DNA of 29,188 bases. Source: an uncultured Oscillospiraceae bacterium. GTDB taxonomy: Bacteria; Bacillota; Clostridia; Oscillospirales; Ruminococcaceae. Where the stretch lies: assembly GCA_934486875.1 (NCBI GenBank), contig CAKSPU010000030.1, forward strand, positions 1 to 29,188. Reading direction: 5' to 3'. Every line of letters begins with the position of its first letter. The first letter of the stretch is position 1. The translations under genes were made by a program, and so were the position numbers. Shown one piece after another: positions 15,938 through 23,566 of the stretch. The notes below the pieces were generated by a model. That model did no database searches. It was not told where the DNA came from and was given only the letters and a program-made list of their open reading frames with translations.

Positions 15938-16739
15938 GGATATAACCATCGGACAGTATTTTCCTATGGATTCCGCTGTTCACAGGCTTGATGCACGCTT
16001 TAAGATAGTAATAACAGCCATATTCATCGTAATGATATTTTCCGCAGACAGCTTTCCCGCACTTTTGCTGTCGCTTGTATTTTTCGTGATAGCATTTCTT
16101 GCATCAAAGCTTTCTCCCAAGCTTATCATCAAGAGTATGAAGCCTATTATCCCAATCATCATATTCACATCTGTGCTGAATATTTTCTTCATTGACGGCG
16201 TGACAGTGTTCCATATCTGGAAAATAAGGATAACCGACAACGGACTTATCACCTCGGGATATATGATAATAAGGCTCATAGCCCTTATCTGCGGCTCATC
16301 GCTTCTCACCTACACCACATCGCCCATTGTGCTGACGGACGCTATCGAGCAGATACTGAAGCCACTTTCAAAGCTGAAATTCCCCACCCATGAGCTTGCT
16401 ATGATGATGACAATAGCTCTGCGTTTTATCCCTACACTTATTGAAGAGACTGACAAGATAATGTCCGCTCAGAAAGCCAGAGGAGCGGATATGGACAGCG
16501 GAACTGTAGTTGAGCGTGCAAGGGCACTTGTTCCCATAATCATTCCTCTGTTTGTGTCCTCGTTCAGAAGAGCGGAGGAGCTTGCTCTTGCAATGGAATG
16601 CCGCTGCTACAACGGCGGAGAGGGACGTACAAAGCTCAAGACCCTTGTATCGGGCGGTGCGGATTATGCTGCACTGTGCCTTTCGCTGCTTTTCCTCTGC
16701 GGCGTTATGATAATTGATATGGGAAAGATAATTTTCTGA
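15930..16739 (+). CDS. ecfT: Energy-coupling factor transporter transmembrane protein EcfT
   Basis: EcfT is the membrane scaffold that links the two ATPases to substrate-binding S components. The 269 residues begin IGQYFPMDSAVHRLDARFK, the usual EcfT opening with a conserved D-x-R, then have four to five membrane segments (about 25-60, 68-88, 107-130 and 245-264). The two ATPase-coupling helices are present: QKARGADM (181-188) and AMECRCYNGG (221-230). The second normally reads A-R-G or A-R-C; here Cys224 stands where Ala is usual. The chosen ATG (15930) lies inside the end of ecfA2 with GAGGAGG (15915-15921) 8 bases upstream. An upstream in-frame start exists at 15900 but adds unrelated polar residues. 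Confidence 0.92.
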   Translation: MLKDITIGQYFPMDSAVHRLDARFKIVITAIFIVMIFSADSFPALLLSLVFFVIAFLASKLSPKLIIKSMKPIIPIIIFTSVLNIFFIDGVTVFHIWKIRITDNGLITSGYMIIRLIALICGSSLLTYTTSPIVLTDAIEQILKPLSKLKFPTHELAMMMTIALRFIPTLIEETDKIMSAQKARGADMDSGTVVERARALVPIIIPLFVSSFRRAEELALAMECRCYNGGEGRTKLKTLVSGGADYAALCLSLLFLCGVMIIDMGKIIF

Positions 16740-16758
16740 TAAAAAGGAGGGCTGTCGG

Positions 16759-17502
16759 GTGTCAGTCCGCAATTTAAAAGTTAAGACGGCATACTGCGGA
16801 ACGGCATATCACGGCTTTCAGCGTCAGGAAAATGCGGTATCCGTTCAGAATATCCTGGAGGACAGGCTTTCACGTCTCACAGCCTCCGAGGTAAGGATAC
16901 AAGGCTGCTCAAGAACGGACACAGGGGTCCACGCAAATGAATATTTCTTTTCATTTACCACCGGACACTCCATACCCTGCAATAATATTATCCGTGGAAT
17001 GAACAGCCTGCTCCCTGCGGATATAGCTGTCCTTGACTGTGAGGAAGTCCCTATGGATTTTCACGCAAGATATTCCTGCAAGGGCAAGGAGTATATTTAT
17101 AAGATCTTAAACCGTGCCGTGAGAGACCCTTTTCTTGACGGACTTGCTCTCCATTATCCTTATGAGCTGGATATCGAAAAGATGAACAGGGCGGGGAAAT
17201 ACATCGAGGGAACTCACGATTTCCTCTGCTTCTGCGGAGCACTGGGCATCAAGGAAAATACCGTCCGCACAGTGTCCTTGTGTGAAACAAGGCGTGACGG
17301 CGACATTGTTACCCTGACCGTCAGGGGAGACGGCTTTCTTTACAATATGGTGCGGATAATCGCAGGCACGCTTATTTACGTGAGCGAGGGACGGATATCC
17401 CCCGAGGAACTGCCCGAAATAATCGAAAGCCGTGACAGGGAGCGTGCAGGTGTTACCGCAAAGCCCTGCGGACTTTATTTGAACCGTGTTTTTTATGATT
17501 GA
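16759..17502 (+). CDS. truA: tRNA pseudouridine(38-40) synthase TruA
   Basis: TruA converts uridines 38-40 of the tRNA anticodon arm to pseudouridine. At 247 residues it is the expected size. The catalytic Asp is Asp54 in GCSRTDTGVHA (49-59). Other family marks are YCGTAYHGFQRQ (12-23), FHARYSCKGKEYIY, HDFLCF and GDGFLYNMVRIIAGTL. The start is GTG 16759, 8 bases after AAAGGAGG (16743-16750). The position directly after ecfT is the classic Bacillota arrangement ecfA1-ecfA2-ecfT-truA. The next gene begins about 12 bases after its stop. Confidence 0.96.
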   Translation: MSVRNLKVKTAYCGTAYHGFQRQENAVSVQNILEDRLSRLTASEVRIQGCSRTDTGVHANEYFFSFTTGHSIPCNNIIRGMNSLLPADIAVLDCEEVPMDFHARYSCKGKEYIYKILNRAVRDPFLDGLALHYPYELDIEKMNRAGKYIEGTHDFLCFCGALGIKENTVRTVSLCETRRDGDIVTLTVRGDGFLYNMVRIIAGTLIYVSEGRISPEELPEIIESRDRERAGVTAKPCGLYLNRVFYD

Positions 17503-17514
17503 GGAGGAATGGTT

Positions 17515-18696
17515 ATGCCCGTAACGGATATCTCGGAGCTCAGAAAAAAGAGGCAGGCAAAGCAGACCAAAAATATGCTTATAAAGATGTTTGTCATTCT
17601 TCTCATATGCGGTGCAGTGGCTGTTGCCGTATTCACAAGAGATATGTGGCTGCCTTATTTCAAGGGCATTATGACCACCATTCCCGAAAATATCGCATCG
17701 GAGGAAACTGCCGATCTTTCCGAGGGCAAGTTCCCGCTGAAGGTAGAGGGCGGCTCAGGCTTTCAGCTTATGGATATGGACGGCGCACTTGCTCTTCTCG
17801 ATGAATCCAGGTTCCACGTTTACAGCGTTGACGGAAAGGTTATGAATGAGCGTCAGCACACCTATGCAAATCCTATCCTTTGCGTGTCGGGCTCCAAGGC
17901 TCTTATTTACGATGAGGGCGGCAGGGAATTCAGCCTTGAAAGCAAGTACAAGAATATCTACACCAAGACTGCGGACGATGTTATCTACATTGCAGAGCTT
18001 TCAAAGTCCGATTATGCTGCGGTTGTCACAAAATCGGACAAATATCTTGCTATGCTTAAAATTTATGACCCGAGCGGCGAGCCTGTTTTCACATATTTCA
18101 GCTATGACAGCCGTATTATAAATGTGACCTTCAATGATAACAGCAGCGGCTGCGTTATTACCGTTCTTACCGCTGAGGGCGGTCAGCTCTATTCAAGAAT
18201 GAAGCGCTTTGACTTCAAGGACACCGAGCCTATGTGGGAAAGCGACCCTGTCCCCACTCTTGCCCTCGACGTGAAATTCACCGATGACGGCATAATTATG
18301 ATAGGCGACACCATAACCGCAGGCTTTACCAAGGACGGCGTGCTTACCTCTCAGTATGAGTATAACGACCCTATAACCGACTATGACGCTTCGGGCAATA
18401 TTTCTGCGGTCATTACGGAAAACACCGACCTGAGAAAAACTACTCTCGTTTCATTTGTGGGTTCGGACTGTGCATCTCCCGTTATACTGACCCTTGACGA
18501 AGAAGCTAAGAAGGTATATACAGGCAATGCAGAGGTATGTATTCTGAATGATTCGGGAATCGACATTTACAGCTCGGACGGTATCCTCGGCGGAAAGATA
18601 CTTCTTGAGGACGATTACGATGATTTCTGCCGCTGCGGAAAATATATATTCCTGTTAGGCTATGACAGCGTTAACCGCATAAATTACAGCGGCTGA
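17515..18696 (+). CDS. DUF5711-like membrane-tethered protein, probable extracytoplasmic beta-propeller
   Basis: The 393-residue protein has a basic cytoplasmic N-terminus (ELRKKRQAKQTKN, 8-20), one membrane helix (about 22-40) and a long extracytoplasmic part. That part is made of repeating short beta-strand units of the form x-VYSVDGK, IYDEGG, IYDPSGE, IDIYSSDG, suggesting a beta-propeller-like fold. The pattern resembles proteins annotated as DUF5711 in Ruminococcus-type genomes; the role is unknown. ATG 17515 is preferred over ATG 17509 because the AGGAGG at 17502-17507 is 7 bases from the former but only 1 from the latter. It follows truA by 12 bases and precedes the CvpA-family gene by 31, so all three probably share a message. 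Confidence 0.72.
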   Translation: MPVTDISELRKKRQAKQTKNMLIKMFVILLICGAVAVAVFTRDMWLPYFKGIMTTIPENIASEETADLSEGKFPLKVEGGSGFQLMDMDGALALLDESRFHVYSVDGKVMNERQHTYANPILCVSGSKALIYDEGGREFSLESKYKNIYTKTADDVIYIAELSKSDYAAVVTKSDKYLAMLKIYDPSGEPVFTYFSYDSRIINVTFNDNSSGCVITVLTAEGGQLYSRMKRFDFKDTEPMWESDPVPTLALDVKFTDDGIIMIGDTITAGFTKDGVLTSQYEYNDPITDYDASGNISAVITENTDLRKTTLVSFVGSDCASPVILTLDEEAKKVYTGNAEVCILNDSGIDIYSSDGILGGKILLEDDYDDFCRCGKYIFLLGYDSVNRINYSG

Positions 18697-18727
18697 TGAA
18701 AATTTTCAGAGGTGAATTTGTTATATA

Positions 18728-19696
18728 ATGGTTCCGTATATTTATGATATCGTAATTGCGGTAATACTAATCGCATTTATCGGACGTGGCTTCAAAAGGG
18801 GAGTGCTCAGAACGGTGCTCAGCCTTGTGTGCCTTGTCATTGCATTTTCAGCTGCTGCGGCACTTTCATCTTATCCCATAACCTCGAAGATATATGATGA
18901 TTATTTTGCGGAAACGGTAAGCGAAAAGATAGACACTGCCGTTAAAGATGTCAGAGACGAAACCGTCAATAAGCTCAAAGACGAGGCTGAAAAGTCTGCT
19001 GATACGTTTATAGACGATAATCTTGGCGGCTCGGACGAATTAAAGCAGCTTGTGAGGGATTATCTTAGCACCGATGACGAGGTTATGAGGGAACAGTTTT
19101 CAAAGGCGTTTTCCCTTGCGGGCATTGATGTGAGCAGCCTCTTGACTAATGAGACATTTCGTGATAAAATAAATAGTATAGCTTCGCAGTACAGCGGACT
19201 GGTGACAGACAAAATAAATGAAAGACTGCCGATGGGGGTAAAGGTCCCGGAAAGCTCGGTGCAGGATTTCCTGACCGACAGCAGCGCTCACGAAGCTATT
19301 GTTTACGATGTTTTCGGCATAAAGTCCAAGGATTCCCAAACAGAGGGCACGGCTAAGTATATCGAAAAAAAACTTGTCCGTCCCGCCGCAATAAGAATGA
19401 TAAGTGCGGTGATATGGGCTGTGGTATTCACGGCTGTGAATATTATTCTGAAAATAGTTGTAAATATTGTTCTTATAGTCAGAAAAATTGAGCCTGTCAA
19501 AGCCTGTGACTCCATTCTCGGAGGAGTTCTGGGAGCGGCTGTGGGAGCTGCGGTTATCGCTGCGGCTGTGATACTTACGGTCATCATAGTTCGTTTTACA
19601 GGCGGTACGGTTTATTTTAACGAAGATATTTTTTCACAGACACTCATTTTCGGCAGGCTTTATGACCTTGCCAAAGGGTTTGAGTTTCTGAAATAG
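18728..19696 (+). CDS. CvpA-family membrane protein
   Basis: The 322 residues start with a CvpA-like pair of helices. YDIVIAVILIAFIGRGFKRG (6-25) carries the G-x-x-RG family feature, and a second helix follows (about 28-50). After a long charged, helical insertion (about 53-215) come two to three C-terminal helices (about 222-258 and 270-300). CvpA proteins are linked to colicin V export in E. coli and to envelope and division functions elsewhere; the molecular role is unsettled. The size is about twice that of E. coli CvpA because of the extra segment, which is common in Clostridia. ATG 18728 has AGAGGTG 13 bases upstream, a weak site. It is the last gene of the truA run. Confidence 0.72.
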   Translation: MVPYIYDIVIAVILIAFIGRGFKRGVLRTVLSLVCLVIAFSAAAALSSYPITSKIYDDYFAETVSEKIDTAVKDVRDETVNKLKDEAEKSADTFIDDNLGGSDELKQLVRDYLSTDDEVMREQFSKAFSLAGIDVSSLLTNETFRDKINSIASQYSGLVTDKINERLPMGVKVPESSVQDFLTDSSAHEAIVYDVFGIKSKDSQTEGTAKYIEKKLVRPAAIRMISAVIWAVVFTAVNIILKIVVNIVLIVRKIEPVKACDSILGGVLGAAVGAAVIAAAVILTVIIVRFTGGTVYFNEDIFSQTLIFGRLYDLAKGFEFLK

Positions 19697-19755
19697 GATA
19701 TATGGTTTTTATTTTCTCTTGAACCGATTTTGTTCGGTCGGAAAGGAATGATTCA

Positions 19756-22074
19756 ATGCTTTGCAGCAGATGCAAAAAAAGAGAGGCAATGGTATTTATC
19801 ACCTCAATGCAGGGTAACGAAAAGCGCAACGAGGGTCTGTGCCTTGTGTGCGCCCGTGAGCTCAATGTCCCTCAGATAAAGGAATATATGGATCAGATGG
19901 GCGTTACCGATGAGGATATAGAAGAGTTTGCCGACGCTATGAGCGGTGTCAGGGATAATTTCGATATGGAAATGTTCAATCAGGGAGGAACAAACTCTCT
20001 GCCGAACTTCTTCAACGCTCTTTTCGGCGGTTCCGTACAGAATGACGGCAAATCGGCGCAAGTGAAAAATGAAGCGGGAGATGACTCTTCCGAAGCAGTT
20101 GAGCACCGTGAAAGAATAAAGAACGGCAAGGAGCCGAAGGGCAGCAAGAACAAGAAGAGAAAATTTCTCTCCTCCTTCTGCACCGACCTTACCGCCCGTG
20201 CAAGGGAAGGCAGGCTTGATACTATCATCGGCAGAGACAAGGAAATTGCCCGCACGATACAGATACTTTGCCGCAGGCAGAAAAATAATCCCTGCCTTAT
20301 CGGTGAACCCGGTGTGGGAAAGACTGCCATTGCAGAGGGACTTGCGCAGAAAATTGCAGCAGGTGAGGTGCCTTTCCAGCTTGCAGACAAGGAGGTTTTT
20401 CTCCTTGACCTTACCGCTCTCGTTGCGGGAACACAGTTCAGAGGTCAGTTTGAGAGCCGTATGAAAGGACTTGTTGACGAGGTCAAGTCCGAGGGCAACA
20501 TTATTCTTTTCATTGATGAGATACACAATATCGTAGGTGCGGGGGACAGCGAGGGTTCGTCTATGAACGCCGCAAATATTCTTAAACCCCCTCTCAGCCG
20601 TGGAGAAGTCCAGGTCATCGGTGCGACCACATTCAAGGAGTACAGAAAGTACATTGAAAAGGACAGCGCCCTTGAAAGACGTTTCCAGCCCGTTACCGTA
20701 AATGAACCTACGGTTGATGATACGGTCGAGGTCTTAAAGGGCATAAAGCACTATTACGAGGAGCATCACAAGGTAAAGATAAGCGATGACCTTTTAAGGC
20801 TCTGCGCCGTGCTTTCCGAGAGATATATCAATGACAGATATCTTCCCGACAAGGCGATAGACCTTCTTGATGAAGCCTGCGCAAACAGGAGCATAACCAG
20901 CACTGAGCTTGCCAAGCACCAGAAGAAAACCGCTGAGGTCGCTGCTCTTGAAGCTGAGATAAAGTCGATTGAGGACGGCGGCGAGGGCGAGCCTGATTTT
21001 GAAGCTCTTGCTGAGAAAAAATCCCGGCTTATCCGTGAGCAGAACGAGCTTGACGCTCTTACCAAGAAGATATCCGCAATAAATGTTACCGAGCAGGATC
21101 TTGCAAGGGTCATCGAACTGTGGACGGGTATTCCCGCCAACAAGATAGAGGAAACAGAGCTTAAAAAGCTTGCAAATCTTGAAACCTCAATGAAAAAGAG
21201 GATAATCGGTCAGGATAAGGCTGTGGAGCTTGCCGCAAAGGCGATAAGACGCTCCCGTGCGCAGCTTTCCAAGCGCCGCAGACCTGCATCATTCATATTT
21301 GTAGGTCCTACAGGTGTGGGAAAGACCGAGCTTGTAAAGGTCATAAATGATGAGCTTTTTAACGGCAATGACACCCTTATCCGTCTCGATATGACCGAGT
21401 ATATGGAAAAGCACGCAGTGTCCAGACTTATCGGCTCACCTCCGGGATATGTGGGCTATGATGAAGCGGGACAGCTTACCGAAAAGGTGCGCCGCCACCC
21501 TTATTCCGTGATACTTTTTGACGAGATTGAAAAGGCTCACCCCGACATTATGAATCTGCTTTTGCAGATACTCGATGAGGGCAAGGTGAACGATGCTCAG
21601 GGCAGATCTGTTAATTTCGAGAACACTATCATCTGTATGACATCGAACGCAGGCTCATCTGATAAGACCACAAGCCTCGGCTTTAACAAGACCGAGGAGG
21701 AGATAACAAAGGAAAAGGCTATGAAGGCACTTTCCGATTTCCTCCGCCCCGAATTTATGAGCCGAGTTGATGAGATAGTTGTGTTCAACCCTCTTACCAA
21801 GGAGAATTATGCGGAAATTGCAGGGCTTATGCTCGGTGAAATGAAAGAGCCTCTTGCGGAAAAGGGCATTACCCTTAAATTTGACAAGAGAGTGCTCAAT
21901 CTTATTGCCGATAGATCCTTTGGCAAGAAGTTTGGCGCACGTGACATCAGAAGCGTTATCCGTTCTGATATTGAGGATAAGATAGCTGATGTTATCGTTG
22001 AAAACGCAGGAAAAGAGCCTGCTGTTATCAAGCTTTCGGCTAAAAAGGACTCTATTGAGGTCAATGCCGAATAA
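19756..22074 (+). CDS. clpE: ClpE-type AAA+ unfoldase (Clp protease ATP-binding subunit)
   Basis: The 772-residue protein has two AAA+ modules that unfold proteins, probably feeding ClpP. It begins with a Cys4 zinc finger (Cys3, Cys6, Cys29, Cys32), which marks ClpE and replaces the Clp-N repeats of ClpC/ClpB, followed by a polar linker (about 60-136). Module 1 has Walker A GEPGVGKT (183-190) and Walker B LFIDEIH (251-257). A moderate charged coiled region (about 385-440) stands where ClpB has its long middle domain. Module 2 has Walker A GPTGVGKT (517-524), Walker B VILFDEIE (585-592) and a SLGF loop (640-643), the ClpP-docking tripeptide. ATG 19756 lies 9 bases after AAAGG. I see no CtsR-type direct repeat and no convincing promoter in the 59 bases upstream. 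A strong terminator follows. Confidence 0.88.
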   Translation: MLCSRCKKREAMVFITSMQGNEKRNEGLCLVCARELNVPQIKEYMDQMGVTDEDIEEFADAMSGVRDNFDMEMFNQGGTNSLPNFFNALFGGSVQNDGKSAQVKNEAGDDSSEAVEHRERIKNGKEPKGSKNKKRKFLSSFCTDLTARAREGRLDTIIGRDKEIARTIQILCRRQKNNPCLIGEPGVGKTAIAEGLAQKIAAGEVPFQLADKEVFLLDLTALVAGTQFRGQFESRMKGLVDEVKSEGNIILFIDEIHNIVGAGDSEGSSMNAANILKPPLSRGEVQVIGATTFKEYRKYIEKDSALERRFQPVTVNEPTVDDTVEVLKGIKHYYEEHHKVKISDDLLRLCAVLSERYINDRYLPDKAIDLLDEACANRSITSTELAKHQKKTAEVAALEAEIKSIEDGGEGEPDFEALAEKKSRLIREQNELDALTKKISAINVTEQDLARVIELWTGIPANKIEETELKKLANLETSMKKRIIGQDKAVELAAKAIRRSRAQLSKRRRPASFIFVGPTGVGKTELVKVINDELFNGNDTLIRLDMTEYMEKHAVSRLIGSPPGYVGYDEAGQLTEKVRRHPYSVILFDEIEKAHPDIMNLLLQILDEGKVNDAQGRSVNFENTIICMTSNAGSSDKTTSLGFNKTEEEITKEKAMKALSDFLRPEFMSRVDEIVVFNPLTKENYAEIAGLMLGEMKEPLAEKGITLKFDKRVLNLIADRSFGKKFGARDIRSVIRSDIEDKIADVIVENAGKEPAVIKLSAKKDSIEVNAE

Positions 22075-22084
22075 TGGATCTTTA

Positions 22085-22121
22085 TGTGCGGTATCGCTTT
22101 CCGATGCCGCACATTTTTATT
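22085..22121 (+). terminator. Strong intrinsic terminator after clpE
   Basis: A 12-bp stem (22085-22096 with 22102-22113, one G-U pair) with the 5-base loop CTTTC is followed by TTTTTATT. It starts 11 bases after the clpE stop. Confidence 0.9.
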
Positions 22122-22171
22122 AAAAACAGATTAAAAAAGGACTTTTTATAATGAGAATTTGGTGAATATGG

Positions 22172-22200
22172 TTGACAGAACGGAAAAATAAGGATATACT
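22172..22200 (+). promoter_or_regulatory. Sigma-A promoter for the zinc-ribbon protein gene
   Basis: A perfect TTGACA (22172-22177), a 17-base spacer and TATACT (22195-22200) lie 55 bases before the ATG at 22255. Confidence 0.88.
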
Positions 22201-22254
22201 AAAAGCATAGAAAGCAAACCACTTAATATAAACAATAAACAGGAGGAAAATATT

Positions 22255-22761
22255 ATGTTTGAAAAATTTGTTGAAACCCTTAACCACACAGGAAAGGCAG
22301 TTTCCGAAAAGACAAAGCAGGGAACCGACATTGTTAAGGCTAACCTTAAAATCACATCGGAGGAAAGAGAGCTTAACGATCTCTTCCTTGAAATCGGCAA
22401 GCTTTACTACAAGAATAACAGCGAAAATCCCTGCTGCGACCAGATGAAGGAGCTTTTTGAAAAGGTTTCCGAAAAGGAAGCTGCTGTTGAGGAGCTTAAG
22501 AGCAAGGTTCGTGCGCTGAAGGGCGTTACGGTCTGCCGGAACTGCGGCGCTGAAGTCGATGAGGACAATACCTTCTGCGGCAAGTGCGGCGCAAAGATCG
22601 AAAGACCTGAGCCTGTTGAGGAGCCTGAGGAAGCAAAGGAGATAAGCGACAGCGTTGTTGACCACGAGGACAATGTTGAAGCAGTCGATGAAAACGGTGA
22701 GCCTTCTATCAAAATAGAGATCGCCAAGGACGAAAGCACCGACGAAAACAAGGACGAATAA
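22255..22761 (+). CDS. Zinc-ribbon domain protein with helical N-terminus and acidic tail
   Basis: The 168-residue soluble protein has three parts: an amphipathic helical region (1-90), a zinc ribbon CRNCG...CGKCG (Cys94, Cys97, Cys108, Cys111) and a very acidic disordered tail (about 117-168, rich in Glu and Asp). The N-terminus resembles small helical proteins annotated only as zinc-ribbon domain-containing proteins in Clostridia; no function is known to me. AGGAGG lies about 8 bases before ATG 22255. It stands alone, with its own near-consensus promoter and its own terminator, which suggests high expression. It is not part of the corrin operon that follows. Confidence 0.82.
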   Translation: MFEKFVETLNHTGKAVSEKTKQGTDIVKANLKITSEERELNDLFLEIGKLYYKNNSENPCCDQMKELFEKVSEKEAAVEELKSKVRALKGVTVCRNCGAEVDEDNTFCGKCGAKIERPEPVEEPEEAKEISDSVVDHEDNVEAVDENGEPSIKIEIAKDESTDENKDE

Positions 22762-22771
22762 GCCTTGATAT

Positions 22772-22806
22772 AAGGGCACTGCACAGCTTGTGCGGTGCCC
22801 TTTATC
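22772..22806 (+). terminator. Intrinsic terminator after the zinc-ribbon gene
   Basis: A long stem of about 14 bp (22772-22785 with 22789-22802, one G-U pair) with a 3-base loop is followed by TATCAATG. The stem is strong but the U-run is short, so efficiency may be moderate. It begins 11 bases after the stop and ends 14 bases before the -35 of the cbi promoter. Confidence 0.7.
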
Positions 22807-22819
22807 AATGCTCTTTTGC

Positions 22820-22848
22820 TTGACAAATCAGCAAATTTGTGCTATAAT
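22820..22848 (+). promoter_or_regulatory. Consensus sigma-A promoter of the corrin (cbi) operon
   Basis: A perfect TTGACA (22820-22825), a 17-base spacer and a perfect TATAAT (22843-22848) with an extended TGC before the -10. The leader to the GTG at 22885 is only about 30 bases, leaving no room for a cobalamin riboswitch. Confidence 0.9.
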
Positions 22849-22884
22849 TATATTAATATTTTTATGTGCTTCGGAGGCGTTTGG

Positions 22885-23556
22885 GTGAGCGGTATCTTAT
22901 TTGGTGTGAGTGTCGGTGCAGGTGACCCTGAGCTTATGACTCTGGGTGCCGTCAGGACTATAGAACGGTGCAGAGTGATCGCAGTGCCGAGGACAAAGGG
23001 CGAAAGCTCCCTTGCTTTGTCTATTTCGGAGCAGGCTGCTGATATGTCGGGAAAAGAGATACTCTACTTTGATTTTCCTATGACCCGTGACAGGAATGAG
23101 TGGAAGCAGAGCCATATAAAAGCTGCGGATATCATCTGTGAAAGGCTTGCGGACAATGAGGACACCGCTATGCTCTGTCTCGGTGATATTTCCGTTTACT
23201 CCACATTCTCATACATTGCCGATATCGCAGGGCAGAGGGGATATGAATGCGTGTGGAAAGCGGGGGTCACAAGCTTCTGTGCGGCGGCTTCGGCGTGCGG
23301 GATACCCCTTGTGAGCGGCAATGAACCCCTTATTGTCATTCCCGCAGCTGCCGAAAATTTTGAGGAGCTTATGGCTCAGAGCGGCACAAAGGTCATTATG
23401 AAGCCAAGGGTAATTACCGACAGGCTCCGCAGTGCCCTTTCAGGCAGAAGCTTTTATGCCGTTTCGGACTGCGGACTTCCCGGCGAACGGATATATACTG
23501 ATATCGATGATGTTCCCGAAAAGGGAAGCTATTTTACTGTTTTTATTGTAAAGTGA
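22885..23556 (+). CDS. cbiL: (Cobalt-)precorrin-2 C20-methyltransferase CbiL
   Basis: CbiL adds a SAM-derived methyl at C20 of (cobalt-)precorrin-2, an early step of corrin synthesis. The 223 residues show the tetrapyrrole methylase fold: the SAM loop VSVGAGDPELMTL (8-20), LGDISVYST (99-107) and AGVTSF (126-131). PRTKGESSLAL (about 35-45) is typical of the C20 enzyme. The open frame extends upstream to 22795, but that reaches before the promoter. GTG 22885 is chosen because CGGAGG (22872-22877) is 7 bases away and the protein then begins at the conserved first strand. First gene of the cbi operon; cbiD begins 10 bases after its stop. Confidence 0.9.
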   Translation: MSGILFGVSVGAGDPELMTLGAVRTIERCRVIAVPRTKGESSLALSISEQAADMSGKEILYFDFPMTRDRNEWKQSHIKAADIICERLADNEDTAMLCLGDISVYSTFSYIADIAGQRGYECVWKAGVTSFCAAASACGIPLVSGNEPLIVIPAAAENFEELMAQSGTKVIMKPRVITDRLRSALSGRSFYAVSDCGLPGERIYTDIDDVPEKGSYFTVFIVK

Positions 23557-23566
23557 CGGTGGGAAT

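Noticed and set aside
19723..19738. Inverted repeat ACCGA-TTTTGT-TCGGT before clpE as terminator or operator
   Set aside because: Only 5 bp of stem with no U-run, and it does not match known CtsR or HrcA (CIRCE) operators.
19804..20526. Long antisense frame within clpE
   Set aside because: It is a shadow of the AAA+ module; no independent start signals or recognisable domain.
19756..22074. ClpB or ClpC identity for the AAA+ protein
   Set aside because: No long ClpB middle domain and no N-terminal Clp-N repeats; instead a Cys4 zinc finger and an LGF ClpP-docking loop, which fit ClpE.
22795..22884. Upstream extension of cbiL to an ATG at 22795
   Set aside because: It begins before the transcription start implied by the promoter at 22820-22848 and adds no conserved residues.
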